64,000 bases of DNA from Alicyclobacillus fructus (GTDB lineage Bacteria > Bacillota > Bacilli > Alicyclobacillales > Alicyclobacillaceae). Positions 16,087-24,270 of the stretch are shown here, piece after piece. The notes under the pieces are model-generated. The model ran no database searches and was not told the origin of the DNA. It saw nothing but the letters and a program-made list of their open reading frames with translations. Location of the stretch: NCBI RefSeq assembly GCF_017329605.1, contig NZ_JAFMTY010000008.1:1-64000 (forward strand), in the 5' to 3' direction. The stretch's first letter is position 1, and every line of letters begins with the position of its first letter. Both the position numbers and the translations under genes were made by a program.

Positions 16087-16551
16087 TTACGGTTTCATCG
16101 CCTCAAACGGCTGGCGGCAAGCTCGGCAGTAGTACACGGCTCGGCACGGCGTCGGGCCAAACAGGCTCTCGATCTCGGTGTCGTGCGCGCCGCAGTAGGG
16201 ACATGCGACAGGCGCGCGATCACGCCGGGCCGGAACGGCCACGCCCATCTGACGCAACTTCGCGATCCCCTCGGGCGTGATGCGGCTCGGTTCCCAGACC
16301 ACGTCGAGCGCGAAGTCCACCTCCGCGTGCAGCCCCTCCTCCGCCAAGGCGGCCCGCACCTTCTCCGCAATCCAGCCCAGCGCCGGACAGCCGAGAAACG
16401 TGGGGATGAGCTCCACACGCGCCCCCCGTTCGTCCACCGCGACCGACTTGACCATGCCGAGATCGATCACACTCACCACGGGCAATTCCGGATCCGGCAC
16501 GCGCGCGAGCGCCTGCCACACGGCCTCTTCGGACAACGGACGTGTCGACAC
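16087..16551 (-). CDS. paaD: Phenylacetyl-CoA epoxidase maturation protein PaaD
   Basis: 154 residues. The N-terminal MIP18/DUF59 domain has VPDPELPVVSVIDLGMV, TFLGCPALG and DVVWEPSRITPEG. The C-terminal zinc ribbon has VACPYCGAHDTE and YYCRACRQPF, four Cys in two CxxC pairs. PaaD helps assemble metal centres of the epoxidase system. It is 12 bases downstream of paaC. The full zinc ribbon shows it is PaaD and not a general SufT protein. Confidence 0.93.
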   Translation of the reverse strand: MSTRPLSEEAVWQALARVPDPELPVVSVIDLGMVKSVAVDERGARVELIPTFLGCPALGWIAEKVRAALAEEGLHAEVDFALDVVWEPSRITPEGIAKLRQMGVAVPARRDRAPVACPYCGAHDTEIESLFGPTPCRAVYYCRACRQPFEAMKP

Positions 16552-16563
16552 GGAGATCCCCCC

Positions 16564-17361
16564 TCACCACGCGGCCGCGCCCAAGCTGCGAACGCCGTTC
16601 ATCGTGGAAAGAAGCTCCTCCGCATCCGCAAGCGGCGCAACAGAGCGCGCTCGGTCCTCCGGCTGCGCGGCCAGAGCCGCCTCGACGGGATGAACGGGCA
16701 AGCCCGCCTTGGCCAAAGTCGGCGAGATTCGCGCCACAAACTCGCGTCGCAAGTCCGGCAGAGGTCGCGCGAGGATGCCGAGATCGACCAGCGCCTGCGG
16801 ATCCACGGCGAATGCGGCGAGATGGGGAAGATCCGGAAGCAGCGCTTGGAACGCCTTTAGAAGCCGTTGCCCTGCTTCGCCGCCCGCGCGGCCGAGATCC
16901 ACCACCCACTTCTCCATATGCAGGTGATGGTAGTGTTCTTCCCGCAACATGCGCCGAGCGCCCTGCGCAACGGTCTCCTCTCCGGCCTCAGCCAGCGCCA
17001 TGAGCCGAACCGCATCCCAGGCGTCGTACAGGTAATGGCGGAGCACCGTATGCGCCCAATCGCCGTTGGGCCTGGCGCAGAGGGCCGCGTGTCGACGGTC
17101 TGTCGCCGGGCGATCGAAAGCGAGGGCGTCCGCCTGCCCCATCCCGGCCGTCTCCGCCAATTCGTACCAGAACGCCGCATGACGCACCTCGTCCTGCGCC
17201 ATGGACGCAAACGCCACGTCTTCCTCGATCTCGGGAGCAAGGCCGAGCCACTCGGAGTCCCGGTGGCCGAGGAACAACTCCTCATCGCCGAGCTGCAGGG
17301 CGAGATCGCCAAGGATGCGGCCTCTGTCCAGCATGCCACTGTCTCGCGCCACCACGCTCAC
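16564..17361 (-). CDS. paaC: Phenylacetyl-CoA 1,2-epoxidase subunit PaaC
   Basis: 265 residues, helical ferritin-like fold related to PaaA but with a degenerate metal site. Landmarks are LALQLGDEELFLGHRDSEWL, ASMAQDEVRHAAFWYEL and MLREEHYHHLHMEKWV. PaaC is the structural partner of the catalytic PaaA in the PaaABC oxygenase that epoxidises the CoA-activated ring. It overlaps the paaB stop by four bases (GTGA), and a second GTG pair a few codons inside is possible as start. Confidence 0.93.
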   Translation of the reverse strand: MSVVARDSGMLDRGRILGDLALQLGDEELFLGHRDSEWLGLAPEIEEDVAFASMAQDEVRHAAFWYELAETAGMGQADALAFDRPATDRRHAALCARPNGDWAHTVLRHYLYDAWDAVRLMALAEAGEETVAQGARRMLREEHYHHLHMEKWVVDLGRAGGEAGQRLLKAFQALLPDLPHLAAFAVDPQALVDLGILARPLPDLRREFVARISPTLAKAGLPVHPVEAALAAQPEDRARSVAPLADAEELLSTMNGVRSLGAAAW

Positions 17362-17744
17362 TCCTTTCGCACGTCCGCGATCACGTCGTCGATATGCATG
17401 GCCTGCGCCTTAAACCGCTTCCATCGGCGAGCGTTGTCGGCGTAGCCGGACACGTCCCGGTACTTGCGATCGAACTCGCGCGCAAACCAGTCGGGATCGT
17501 CAGGCGTCCCGTGAACGTCGCCGCGGCGCACGGCCCACACGCTCACCGCCTGCGCGCGCCGCAGGAAGTTCTCGCGAGCGAGTTGCAGAGCCCATTCGGG
17601 CGAAGGCGCGAGGAGACTTCCCACGTGGACGTGGGGGTCGAGATCGGACGCCTGGACAAAGATTTCGTAGACATCGTAGCTCGTGTTCGCATTGAGCTCC
17701 TGCGCAGGTTCTTTCTCCATCTGTGTCATCGCCATCTGGCTCAC
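17358..17744 (-). CDS. paaB: Phenylacetyl-CoA 1,2-epoxidase subunit PaaB
   Basis: 128 residues. The core YDVYEIFVQASDLDPHVHVGSLLAPSPEWALQLARENFLRR (given here in outline) is diagnostic for PaaB, followed by SVWAVRRGDV and a C-terminal KRFKAQAMHI tail longer than in proteobacteria. PaaB joins two PaaAC units and is required for activity. It lies three bases after paaA and overlaps paaC. The first MSQMAMTQM contains several possible starts. Confidence 0.93.
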   Translation of the reverse strand: MSQMAMTQMEKEPAQELNANTSYDVYEIFVQASDLDPHVHVGSLLAPSPEWALQLARENFLRRAQAVSVWAVRRGDVHGTPDDPDWFAREFDRKYRDVSGYADNARRWKRFKAQAMHIDDVIADVRKE

Positions 17745-17747
17745 CTC

Positions 17748-18683
17748 TCACACCGCTGCTGCCGCGCGCGCCCTGAGGAGCGCTTCGCGAACCCACGCCT
17801 GATCTTGGTGGGCTCTGCGGCGCAGCGAAATCCGCTCCTGCGACTTCGGCCCCGTGTTGTCCCGGACCATGCGCGACAACCGCTCCCAATCGGGTTCCGT
17901 GTATCGCCACAGTCCCGCCTCATCGTCGTATCGGAGCGCCGAATCGGGAATTTCAAGGCCCACGGCCCGAATGCGCGGCACGTACCTCGTCAGGAATTTC
18001 TGGCGCAATTCCTCATTGGTGCGAGAGCGGATGCGATACTCCATCATGCGCCGCGCCGCGTCGGTGACCACAGGCGGCCCGAAGAAGAAGAGGATGGCCT
18101 CCCACCAACGATTCAACGCTTCCTGCAACATCTCGCGCTGCCACGGTTCACCCTCGGCCAGCGACAGAATGATGGACTCCCCGTGTTGCATGTGGAAGCT
18201 CTCTTCCGCGCAGATGCGCTTCAGCACCCGCGCGTACGGCGCGTACGAGCAGTCGAGCAGCGCCGTCTGCGTGATGATGGCGGCACCGTCCACCAGCCAC
18301 CCGATGATCCCGGCGTCCGCCCACGTCGGCGCCTCCATGTGAAACACGTTGTGGAACTTGACCCGACCCGTGATGACGTCATCCATGAGATCGACGCGAT
18401 GGCGACCCAGCGGCGCCGCCAAGTCTTCGGCCACCCGCAGAAGCAGCTGGCCATGGCCGATCTCGTCCTGAACCTTGGCCGCGAGCGACATCTTCCGGCG
18501 CAGAGTCGGCGCCTTGGGAACCCACTCCTTCTCCGGATAGGCGCCCATGATTTCGCTGACCGCATGCATATGGATAAGACGCAACAACAGGAGTCGATAA
18601 TCCTCGGGCATCCAATCGTGTGCCTCAATCTTGTCTCCGCGCTCAATTCGCGCCATGAACTCTTCCATGCGAGCATCTGGCAT
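17748..18683 (-). CDS. paaA: Phenylacetyl-CoA 1,2-epoxidase catalytic subunit PaaA
   Basis: 311 residues from ATG 18683 with GGGGAGG ten bases before. It is a ferritin-like di-iron oxygenase. Ligand-bearing helices are visible at AAKVQDEIGHGQLLLR (Glu and His) and ICAEESFHMQHGESI (Glu-Glu-His), plus FHMEAPTWADAGIIGWLVDGAA near the substrate pocket. PaaA inserts one oxygen into the ring of phenylacetyl-CoA. It is the first structural gene of the operon, 70 bases after the tetR stop. No PaaE reductase gene is present in the window, so electrons must come from another reductase. Confidence 0.95.
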   Translation of the reverse strand: MPDARMEEFMARIERGDKIEAHDWMPEDYRLLLLRLIHMHAVSEIMGAYPEKEWVPKAPTLRRKMSLAAKVQDEIGHGQLLLRVAEDLAAPLGRHRVDLMDDVITGRVKFHNVFHMEAPTWADAGIIGWLVDGAAIITQTALLDCSYAPYARVLKRICAEESFHMQHGESIILSLAEGEPWQREMLQEALNRWWEAILFFFGPPVVTDAARRMMEYRIRSRTNEELRQKFLTRYVPRIRAVGLEIPDSALRYDDEAGLWRYTEPDWERLSRMVRDNTGPKSQERISLRRRAHQDQAWVREALLRARAAAAV

Positions 18684-18753
18684 CTCGCGTTCGCCTCCCC
18701 TACCGATGGCAACATGGCGACATGGTTCCGACTTCACGGCGGCCAACGGCTCT

Positions 18754-19362
18754 TCAGGCCTCGCCCAGCAACTCACATGCCGCGTTCTGTTCGGCGCCAA
18801 TGCCGTTGAAGAGCAGAGCCCAGAAGTGTTCCGCGATGTCCTCCGGCGTCAGTTCACCGCCAGGCCGATACCACTGATACACCCAGTTTGCGACCGACAG
18901 CAGGCACAAGCGAACGAACTTCGAGTCCGCTTTCCGAACTGCCCCTTGCGCCATGCCCTCGTCAATCCACTTCCGCCAGTGCGCCTCGTACCGATCCCGC
19001 TTCGCCTGAATCACCGCTCGGCGATCATCGGAGAGAGCTCGCCACTCGTGAAAGAACACCTTCGCGGACTCCTGCTTGTCAGCCACCACGCGGATGTGTG
19101 CGCGAAGTCCCTCGCGCAGACGATCGACCGGATTCCTCCATTTCGACTCAACAGAGCGAGCAGCGAGCAGAAACGCCTCTGCCCCTTCATCCGCAATTTC
19201 GAATAATAAGTCTTCTTTGGATTCAATGTGCGCGTACAGGCTGCCGGAGAGCACCCCGGCCTCGACCGCGATTTCGCGAATCGTCGTTCCGTGATACCCC
19301 TTTTCGCTGAACAATCTTCTCGCCGCGGCGAGAATTTGGTCTTTCTGACTCGGCCTCGGCAT
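18754..19362 (-). CDS. TetR-family repressor of the paa regulon (PaaR-like)
   Basis: 202 residues from ATG 19362 after AGGAGGGGAG. The N-terminal helix-turn-helix reads AARRLFSEKGYHGTTIREIA followed by EAGVLSGSLYAHIESKEDLL, and the C-terminal ligand domain (VFFHEWRALSDDRR...) resembles TetR regulators of acyl-CoA catabolism such as PaaR and FadR. It is the first gene of the paa operon and its own promoter contains a perfect palindrome at 19390-19405, so it is autoregulated. The same site precedes the aminotransferase operon. By analogy with PaaR the inducer is phenylacetyl-CoA, which is inference. Confidence 0.88.
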   Translation of the reverse strand: MPRPSQKDQILAAARRLFSEKGYHGTTIREIAVEAGVLSGSLYAHIESKEDLLFEIADEGAEAFLLAARSVESKWRNPVDRLREGLRAHIRVVADKQESAKVFFHEWRALSDDRRAVIQAKRDRYEAHWRKWIDEGMAQGAVRKADSKFVRLCLLSVANWVYQWYRPGGELTPEDIAEHFWALLFNGIGAEQNAACELLGEA

Positions 19363-19389
19363 CCTCGTCTCCCCTCCTGCAGAACAGAA

Positions 19390-19405
19390 AAGCAAGCGCT
19401 TGCTT
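19390..19405. promoter_or_regulatory. TetR operator, perfect 16-bp palindrome
   Basis: AAGCAAGCGCTTGCTT is fully symmetric. It begins 10 bp downstream of the -10 box of the tetR-paa promoter, so a bound dimer would block transcription. A further half-site (GCGCAAGCAAGG on the plus strand, 19439-19450) overlaps the -35 box. An almost identical site occurs at 5083-5100 in the same relative position. Confidence 0.8.
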
Positions 19406-19415
19406 GTTTACATTC

Positions 19416-19444
19416 ATTATACGACGCATCCCATCGCTGCGCAA
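19416..19444 (-). promoter_or_regulatory. SigA-type promoter of the tetR-paa operon
   Basis: A perfect TATAAT at 19416-19421 and TTGCGC at 19439-19444 are 17 bp apart, followed by the palindromic operator. No other good promoter is seen between tetR and paaA, so this probably drives the whole paa operon. Confidence 0.7.
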
Positions 19445-19675
19445 GCAAGGGATGCGCCTTTAACGTTATTTTCGATCGAATCGACGCGCATGTAAAGGCT
19501 TTCTGAAAGGTTTGAAAAAAGTTCACTTCTTCTTGGCGGGTGCTTCCCCTCTTCCTTGACGACGGGCGCAAGTGCGGTAGCTGCCCCCTCCGGCTGGGCG
19601 CATCGCCCCCGGACAGAGACCGCGACGGCGAAGTCGGTCACGACATAAGGTGGAGATCAGTTAGGGGGTGAAACG

Positions 19676-20026
19676 ATGTGTAATCGAGCGGATTGTGAAC
19701 GCCTCGTCGGGCGTTGGGTCACGTTTCGCACCCCATACGGGCAGCACCAGGGCCTGATCGAGCGAGTGACGGACGATGGCCGCGTGGTCGTGCTGTCTCC
19801 ACCATCCCACGCCGTGCCGTCTCTGATTCTGACGGATGGCGATGCGAAGGGTGTCGATCCCGTCCTCGCGTACGGCGGCTTTGGCCCTCGTCCCATGGGC
19901 GCCCCCGGCTACGGCATGCCCCCCTATGGCGTCCCTGGCCCGGGATACGGCTATGGAGGCGCGTGGGTGCGATGGGCTGTGCCGTTTCTCATCATTTACG
20001 CGCTGTTCGGGCTTTTCTTCTGGTGA
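19676..20026 (+). CDS. Unknown Gly/Pro-rich protein with C-terminal membrane anchor
   Basis: 116 residues, not recognised. The first half is a small folded domain (VGRWVTFRTPYGQHQGLIERVTD), reminiscent of an SH3-like or ribosome-maturation-type beta barrel that binds a ligand or carbohydrate. The middle is rich in Gly, Pro and Tyr (GGFGPRPMGAPGYGMPPYG). The last 20 residues are one hydrophobic segment ending FGLFFW. A good AGGGGG ribosome site supports the ATG. The pattern (N-terminal domain in the cytoplasm or at the surface, flexible PGY linker, tail anchor) recalls spore or envelope proteins, but no function can be assigned. The 270 bases upstream hold the tetR promoter and no other gene. 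Confidence 0.7.
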   Translation: MCNRADCERLVGRWVTFRTPYGQHQGLIERVTDDGRVVVLSPPSHAVPSLILTDGDAKGVDPVLAYGGFGPRPMGAPGYGMPPYGVPGPGYGYGGAWVRWAVPFLIIYALFGLFFW

Positions 20027-20038
20027 TGAGCAACACAA

Positions 20039-20073
20039 AGCGCGGGGGCCCCTGACAGGGAGCACCCCGCGCT
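20039..20073. terminator. Bidirectional terminator between the Gly/Pro-rich gene and clp
   Basis: AGCGCGGGG and its complement CCCCGCGCT form a 9-bp GC-rich stem, followed on the plus strand by CATCTTTGTC. It lies between convergent genes. Confidence 0.7.
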
Positions 20074-20081
20074 CATCTTTG

Positions 20082-22112
20082 TCACTCGGCCAGAACAGGC
20101 TCTGGCGTCCGCACCACGAGAGCGTCTCCTTCCACTTCCAGGCGCACCTCGTGTACCTCAGCGTCCATCAGCCGATCCGCAATCGGATCCTCGACGTACG
20201 TCTGCACCGTGCGGCGAAGCGGCCGCGCCCCGAAGGCCGGGTGATAACCGCGCTTCGCGAGCCAATGCACGGCCTCCTCGCTCCAAGAAAGCGTCACGCC
20301 CCGCTCCGCGAGAAGCTCGCGCACCTCTCCGAGCATCAGCTCGACGATGCGACGCACCTCGGCTTGGCCCAACGGACGGAATCGCACGATCGCGTCAAAC
20401 CGGTTCAGAAACTCCGGCTTGAAGTACGCGGAGAGATCGCCGAGATCGACATCGGTGCGCTCTTCCTCGTCGGGCTTCGTGGTGAAGCCGACGTGGCTCT
20501 TCCGCTCCACCTCGCCGGCGTTCGACGTCATGATGATGAGTGTGTCCTTGAAGCTCACCGTTCGACCCTGGCTGTCGGTCAGGCGCCCGTCCTCCATGAT
20601 CTGGAGGAAGATGTGCTGCACGTCCGGGTGCGCCTTTTCGATCTCGTCCACCAGAATCAGGCTGTACGGGTGGCGGCGAACCTGCTCCGTCAACTGGCCC
20701 GCCTGCTCGTATCCCACGTACCCGGGCGGCGCGCCGATGAGCTTCGACACCGAGTGTTTCTCCATGTACTCGCTCATGTCGAGACGGATCATCGCGTCCT
20801 TCGATCCGAAGAGGATTTCCGCGAGCCGCCGCGCCATCTCGGTTTTCCCGACGCCGGTCGGGCCGACGAACAGGAAGCTCCCGATAGGCCGATCGCCCTT
20901 GCGAAGCCCAACCCGGCTGCGGCGAATGGCTCGAGCCACCTGGCGCACGGCCTCGTCCTGGCCGATCACGACGGCGGCGAGATCGGACTCCAGGTTTTTC
21001 AACTTCGCCAGTTCGTCCGCCTGCATCCGCGTCACCGGGATGCCCGTCTTCGCCTCGACAATCGCTGCGATCTGCTCCTCGTCGACGATGGGCACATCCG
21101 GCGCATCTGCCGCGTGGACAAGTTCTGCGCGAAGTCTCTCTTCTTCAGCCTTCAACTCCGCCGCTCGTTCATACGCCTCGCGACGAATCGCCGCCTCCTT
21201 CTCCTTCGCGATGGCGGCGAGGCGCTCCTCGATGCTCGCGCGATCCCCTGCGCTGTGCAAGTTGGCCTTCGATCCGGCCTCGTCCATGAGGTCGATGGCC
21301 TTGTCGGGCAGGAAACGATCGCCAATGTACCGGTGAGACAGCGTCACGCACGCGCGAATCGCGGCGTCCGTGTAGCGCACGCCGTGATACGCCTCGTACC
21401 TCGGCCGTAGCCCTTCGAGAATGCGCACGGCCTCCTCGACGGACGGCTCGTCCACCATGACGGGCTGGAACCTGCGCTCAAGCGCCGGATCTTTCTCGAT
21501 CTGGCGATATTCGTCGAGCGTCGTGGCCCCAATGACCTGGATGTCGCCCCGCGCCAAGGCGGGCTTGAGGATGTTCCCGGCGTCGAGCCCTCCCTGCGAT
21601 GCGCCGGCCCCGACCAACAGATGGATTTCGTCGATAAACGCAATGACGTCCTTGCGAGACTCAAGCTCGGCGATGAGTTGCTTCATGCGGCTCTCGAATT
21701 GGCCCCGGATCCCCGTATCCGCCACCAGCGAAGCCACGTCGAGCGCGTATATCGTCTTTCCCAAGAGCTTTTTGGGAACACGCCCTTCGGCGATGCGCAG
21801 GGCGATGCCTTCGACAATGGCCGTCTTCCCCACGCCCGGCTCACCGATGAGTACCGGATTGTTCTTGTTGCGCCGATTCAGGATCTCCAGCGTGCGCTCG
21901 ATCTCGTCCTCGCGGCCGATCAGGGGATCGATTTTCCCGGCCTTCGCGAGCTCCGTCAGATTGCGGCCAAACTGCTCGAGCACGCCACCGTGTCTCCCGC
22001 CGCCAGGCAGCGTCTGCACGGGCTGCCCCATGGGCTGGCCGCTCATCTGACGAAGCACATCATCGAACGGGAAAGGACCGCCCAAAATGAATTCAGGATG
22101 GATGAATGGCAT
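20082..22112 (-). CDS. Clp/Hsp100 AAA+ ATPase lacking the Clp N-domain (ClpE/ClpC-like)
   Basis: 676 residues from ATG 22112 (GGAGG eight bases upstream). There are two AAA+ modules. The first has Walker A GEPGVGKT, Walker [10 protein letters not shown] and the arginine-finger region. The second has [19 protein letters not shown], the pore-loop GYVGYE and the C-terminal D2-small domain. Between them is a short coiled-coil/UVR-like middle region ([20 protein letters not shown]), as in ClpC and ClpE. The N-terminal repeat domain of ClpC and the zinc finger of ClpE are replaced by about 55 Gly/Pro-rich residues. It probably unfolds proteins, perhaps for ClpP. Two CtsR-type boxes in the promoter indicate heat-shock control. 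Confidence 0.9.
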   Translation of the reverse strand: MPFIHPEFILGGPFPFDDVLRQMSGQPMGQPVQTLPGGGRHGGVLEQFGRNLTELAKAGKIDPLIGREDEIERTLEILNRRNKNNPVLIGEPGVGKTAIVEGIALRIAEGRVPKKLLGKTIYALDVASLVADTGIRGQFESRMKQLIAELESRKDVIAFIDEIHLLVGAGASQGGLDAGNILKPALARGDIQVIGATTLDEYRQIEKDPALERRFQPVMVDEPSVEEAVRILEGLRPRYEAYHGVRYTDAAIRACVTLSHRYIGDRFLPDKAIDLMDEAGSKANLHSAGDRASIEERLAAIAKEKEAAIRREAYERAAELKAEEERLRAELVHAADAPDVPIVDEEQIAAIVEAKTGIPVTRMQADELAKLKNLESDLAAVVIGQDEAVRQVARAIRRSRVGLRKGDRPIGSFLFVGPTGVGKTEMARRLAEILFGSKDAMIRLDMSEYMEKHSVSKLIGAPPGYVGYEQAGQLTEQVRRHPYSLILVDEIEKAHPDVQHIFLQIMEDGRLTDSQGRTVSFKDTLIIMTSNAGEVERKSHVGFTTKPDEEERTDVDLGDLSAYFKPEFLNRFDAIVRFRPLGQAEVRRIVELMLGEVRELLAERGVTLSWSEEAVHWLAKRGYHPAFGARPLRRTVQTYVEDPIADRLMDAEVHEVRLEVEGDALVVRTPEPVLAE

Positions 22113-22197
22113 TGTGGCCACCTCCTCGCTTGCAACATCGTCAGGCTGAAACGCGACACCGCGCGGCTGAGAGAAGCAAAGCGCGCAACGCGTTGAT

Positions 22198-22214
22198 ATT
22201 GACTAACTTTGACC
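22198..22214 (-). promoter_or_regulatory. CtsR box 1
   Basis: On the minus strand GGTCAAA-GTT-AGTCAAT, two heptads three bases apart, matches the CtsR consensus (A/G)GTCAAA-N3-(A/G)GTCAAA with one mismatch. It lies in the leader of the clp gene. Confidence 0.75.
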
Positions 22215-22236
22215 TTTTGGCACCGCGCAAGTTGAC

Positions 22237-22253
22237 TTTGTCTTTCCTTGACC
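22237..22253 (-). promoter_or_regulatory. CtsR box 2, adjacent to the -10 element
   Basis: On the minus strand GGTCAAG-GAA-AGACAAA, a more degenerate tandem heptad, begins directly after the -10 box of the clp promoter. Two boxes are common in CtsR-controlled clp promoters. Confidence 0.6.
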
Positions 22254-22254
22254 A

Positions 22255-22282
22255 ATTATAGCACGTTGTCCGCCGGTTGCAA
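22255..22282 (-). promoter_or_regulatory. SigA-type promoter of clp
   Basis: A perfect TATAAT at 22255-22260 and TTGCAA at 22277-22282 are separated by 16 bp. The two CtsR boxes follow downstream. Confidence 0.7.
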
Positions 22283-22361
22283 CACTTTTTTCGCCCATGC
22301 GGTGGTTCATACACGAGAAATCGCGCTATCATAAGGATACTCCAAAGGCGAGGTGAGCCCT

Positions 22362-22949
22362 TTGTTGGTGATTCTTCTGCTCGTCGTGATCGTCATTCTG
22401 CTGGTGCTCCTGTTTGCTCGCCGAAACCAGAGCGGCCCCGTGTACCGCCGCGGCCCGTTCCAGTCGTACCAGGGCGGTCCGTACAGCCAGGGCCCGTTCC
22501 AGTCCAGTTACGGCCCGAATTACGGCCCGACGTACGACGTGACACCGCCTTACGGAGGCTATCGCCCAGGTTTCGGCGGCGCCGGTTCGTTCCTCGGCGG
22601 CATGGCGGCAGGCGCGCTGCTGTCGTGGCTCTTTGAGCAGGGCCGGATCGACGCCATGCAGTACGAGATGTTCCGCCAGATGGAAGATCAGCAGATGATC
22701 GACGCGCTTCTGCAGCAGAACATCATTCAGCAGGACGAGATTGAGCAACTGCAGCAGCAGATCATGATGGACCACGGCGACGTGTACGATCCGAATGGCA
22801 ACCCGGTGGATCCGGGGCAGTTCCAGGACTGGGGATCGGCAGAGCCCTGGGACAACCAGGTGGACTTCCGCGACGACGGCTTTCAGAACGGGCCGTTTGA
22901 CAACGGGCCATTTGACGACTCCAACAACAATGGCGGGGGCTGGGTGTAA
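22362..22949 (+). CDS. Unknown membrane-anchored Gly/Pro/Gln-rich protein
   Basis: About 195 residues, not recognised. It begins with one strongly hydrophobic segment (LLVILLLVVIVILLVLLF), then a Pro/Gly/Tyr-rich repeat region (YRRGPFQSYQGG, YSQGPFQSSYGPNYGP), and a second, glycine-rich hydrophobic patch GGMAAGALLSWLFEQG. A Gln-rich helix follows (MIDALLQQNIIQQDEIEQLQQQ) with an acidic Asn/Gly-rich tail. The start is either GTG 22353 or TTG 22362, the latter eight bases after GAGG. It diverges from clp and shares its control region, so it may belong to the same stress response. The composition suggests an extracellular or envelope-associated protein. Confidence 0.7.
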   Translation: MLVILLLVVIVILLVLLFARRNQSGPVYRRGPFQSYQGGPYSQGPFQSSYGPNYGPTYDVTPPYGGYRPGFGGAGSFLGGMAAGALLSWLFEQGRIDAMQYEMFRQMEDQQMIDALLQQNIIQQDEIEQLQQQIMMDHGDVYDPNGNPVDPGQFQDWGSAEPWDNQVDFRDDGFQNGPFDNGPFDDSNNNGGGWV

Positions 22950-22995
22950 ACCCGGCCCTCTTTGGATGCGGAACCGGGGGCGTTGCACTCGGCCA

Positions 22996-24219
22996 TCAGT
23001 CCCGGATGACCGGATCGTAGCCCGCCTGCCGCAGGGTGTCGCAGATGAGCTGGATGTGGGCGTGATCGCGCGTTTCCAGGTCGATCTCGACCTCCGTCTG
23101 CCCGAGGTGAATGTGCGAGCCCACGCGCTGGTGGTGCACCGTGAGCACGTTCGCACGAAGCCGGGCGACGATGTCGAGCAGATCCCGCAGCGCGCCGACC
23201 CGATCCTGAATGGTAACCGCGAGCCGCAGGTATCGGCCCGATTCGACCAATCCGTGCTCGATGATCCTCGACAGGACCACCACGTCGACATTTCCTCCCG
23301 ACAGCACGGCCACCACCTTGCCGAGACCGCCTGGCACCTTTTTCCCCAACACGGCCGCGATGGTGGTCGCCGCCGCGCCCTCGACGACCAATTTCGACCG
23401 CTCCATAAGCAGGATCATCGCCCGTGCGATCTCGTCCTCCTCCACCACGACCACATCGTCGATGTACCGCCGGGCCGCCTCAAACGTGAGGACGCCGGGC
23501 CGCCGCACGGCGATGCCGTCCGCGATGGTCGGCTCCGCCGTCACCGTCTCCACGGCGCCGAGATCGAGCGCGCGCCGAAACGCCGGCACAGCCTTTGCCT
23601 GGACGCCGTAGATTTTGACGTCAGGGCGGAGCGATTTCAAAGCGATGGCGATTCCCGCCGCGAGCCCGCCCCCGCCCATGGGCACGACCACCGCGCCCAC
23701 GTCCGGCAGTTGCTCCGCGATCTCAAGGCCAATGGTTCCCTGGCCGGCGATGATGTCGGGATCGTCGAAGGCGTGGATGTAAGTGAGCCCTTCGCGCATC
23801 GCGATCTCGCTCGCGTGGCCGTATGCCGCGTCGTAGTCGTCGCCGTGGAGCACCACGCGAGCGCCGTACCGCTGCGTCGCCATGATCTTGGCCAAACTCG
23901 CCCCTTCCGGCATCACGATGGTGCACGGCACGCCGCGCCCTCTCGCCGCGTACGCCACGCCCTGCGCGTGGTTGCCCGCGGACGCGGCAATGACGCCCTC
24001 GAGCGCCCCCTCTTCCGCGAGCGACGTGATCTTGTTCAGGGCGCCGCGAAGTTTGAACGATCCCGTCTTCTGCAGGTTTTCCAGCTTGAGATAGATCTCG
24101 TTGTCCGACAGACGCGAGAACGTCTCGGAGTAGTCAAGCGGTGTGTACAGCGCGCTTCCGCGAATTCGCTCGCGCGCCCGCTCGATATCTTGCAGCGTGG
24201 GCAGCGACCGTTCCTGCAA
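22996..24219 (-). CDS. ilvA: Threonine dehydratase with C-terminal ACT domain
   Basis: 407 residues of the PLP-dependent serine/threonine dehydratase family. The PLP lysine is Lys56 in KTGSFKLRGA, the phosphate-binding loop is MGGGGLAAG, and the end has an ACT domain (RLAVTIQDRVGALRDLL). The length and the single ACT domain match the TdcB-like/short IlvA group. It converts threonine to 2-oxobutyrate and ammonia. It starts with TTG nine bases after GGAGG. Because it lies just behind the methylcitrate-cycle genes, a catabolic role feeding propionyl-CoA through 2-oxobutyrate is plausible, but the enzyme could equally serve isoleucine synthesis. A hairpin separates it from prpB. Confidence 0.9.
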   Translation of the reverse strand: MQERSLPTLQDIERARERIRGSALYTPLDYSETFSRLSDNEIYLKLENLQKTGSFKLRGALNKITSLAEEGALEGVIAASAGNHAQGVAYAARGRGVPCTIVMPEGASLAKIMATQRYGARVVLHGDDYDAAYGHASEIAMREGLTYIHAFDDPDIIAGQGTIGLEIAEQLPDVGAVVVPMGGGGLAAGIAIALKSLRPDVKIYGVQAKAVPAFRRALDLGAVETVTAEPTIADGIAVRRPGVLTFEAARRYIDDVVVVEEDEIARAMILLMERSKLVVEGAAATTIAAVLGKKVPGGLGKVVAVLSGGNVDVVVLSRIIEHGLVESGRYLRLAVTIQDRVGALRDLLDIVARLRANVLTVHHQRVGSHIHLGQTEVEIDLETRDHAHIQLICDTLRQAGYDPVIRD

Positions 24220-24240
24220 ACGACTCTTCCTCCCTAAAGC

Positions 24241-24263
24241 GGGCGGGCCACAGCGGCCCGCCC
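24241..24263 (-). terminator. Hairpin between prpB and threonine dehydratase
   Basis: A 9-bp GC stem GGGCGGGCC/GGCCCGCCC with a five-base loop, followed on the minus strand by GCTTTA. It is probably the terminator of the prp genes, with partial readthrough possible. Confidence 0.6.
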
Positions 24264-24270
24264 TGTCTCT

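Noticed and set aside
19417-19641. Minus-strand 74-residue frame upstream of tetR
   Set aside because: It runs over the -35/-10 region and half-operator and has no convincing ribosome site.
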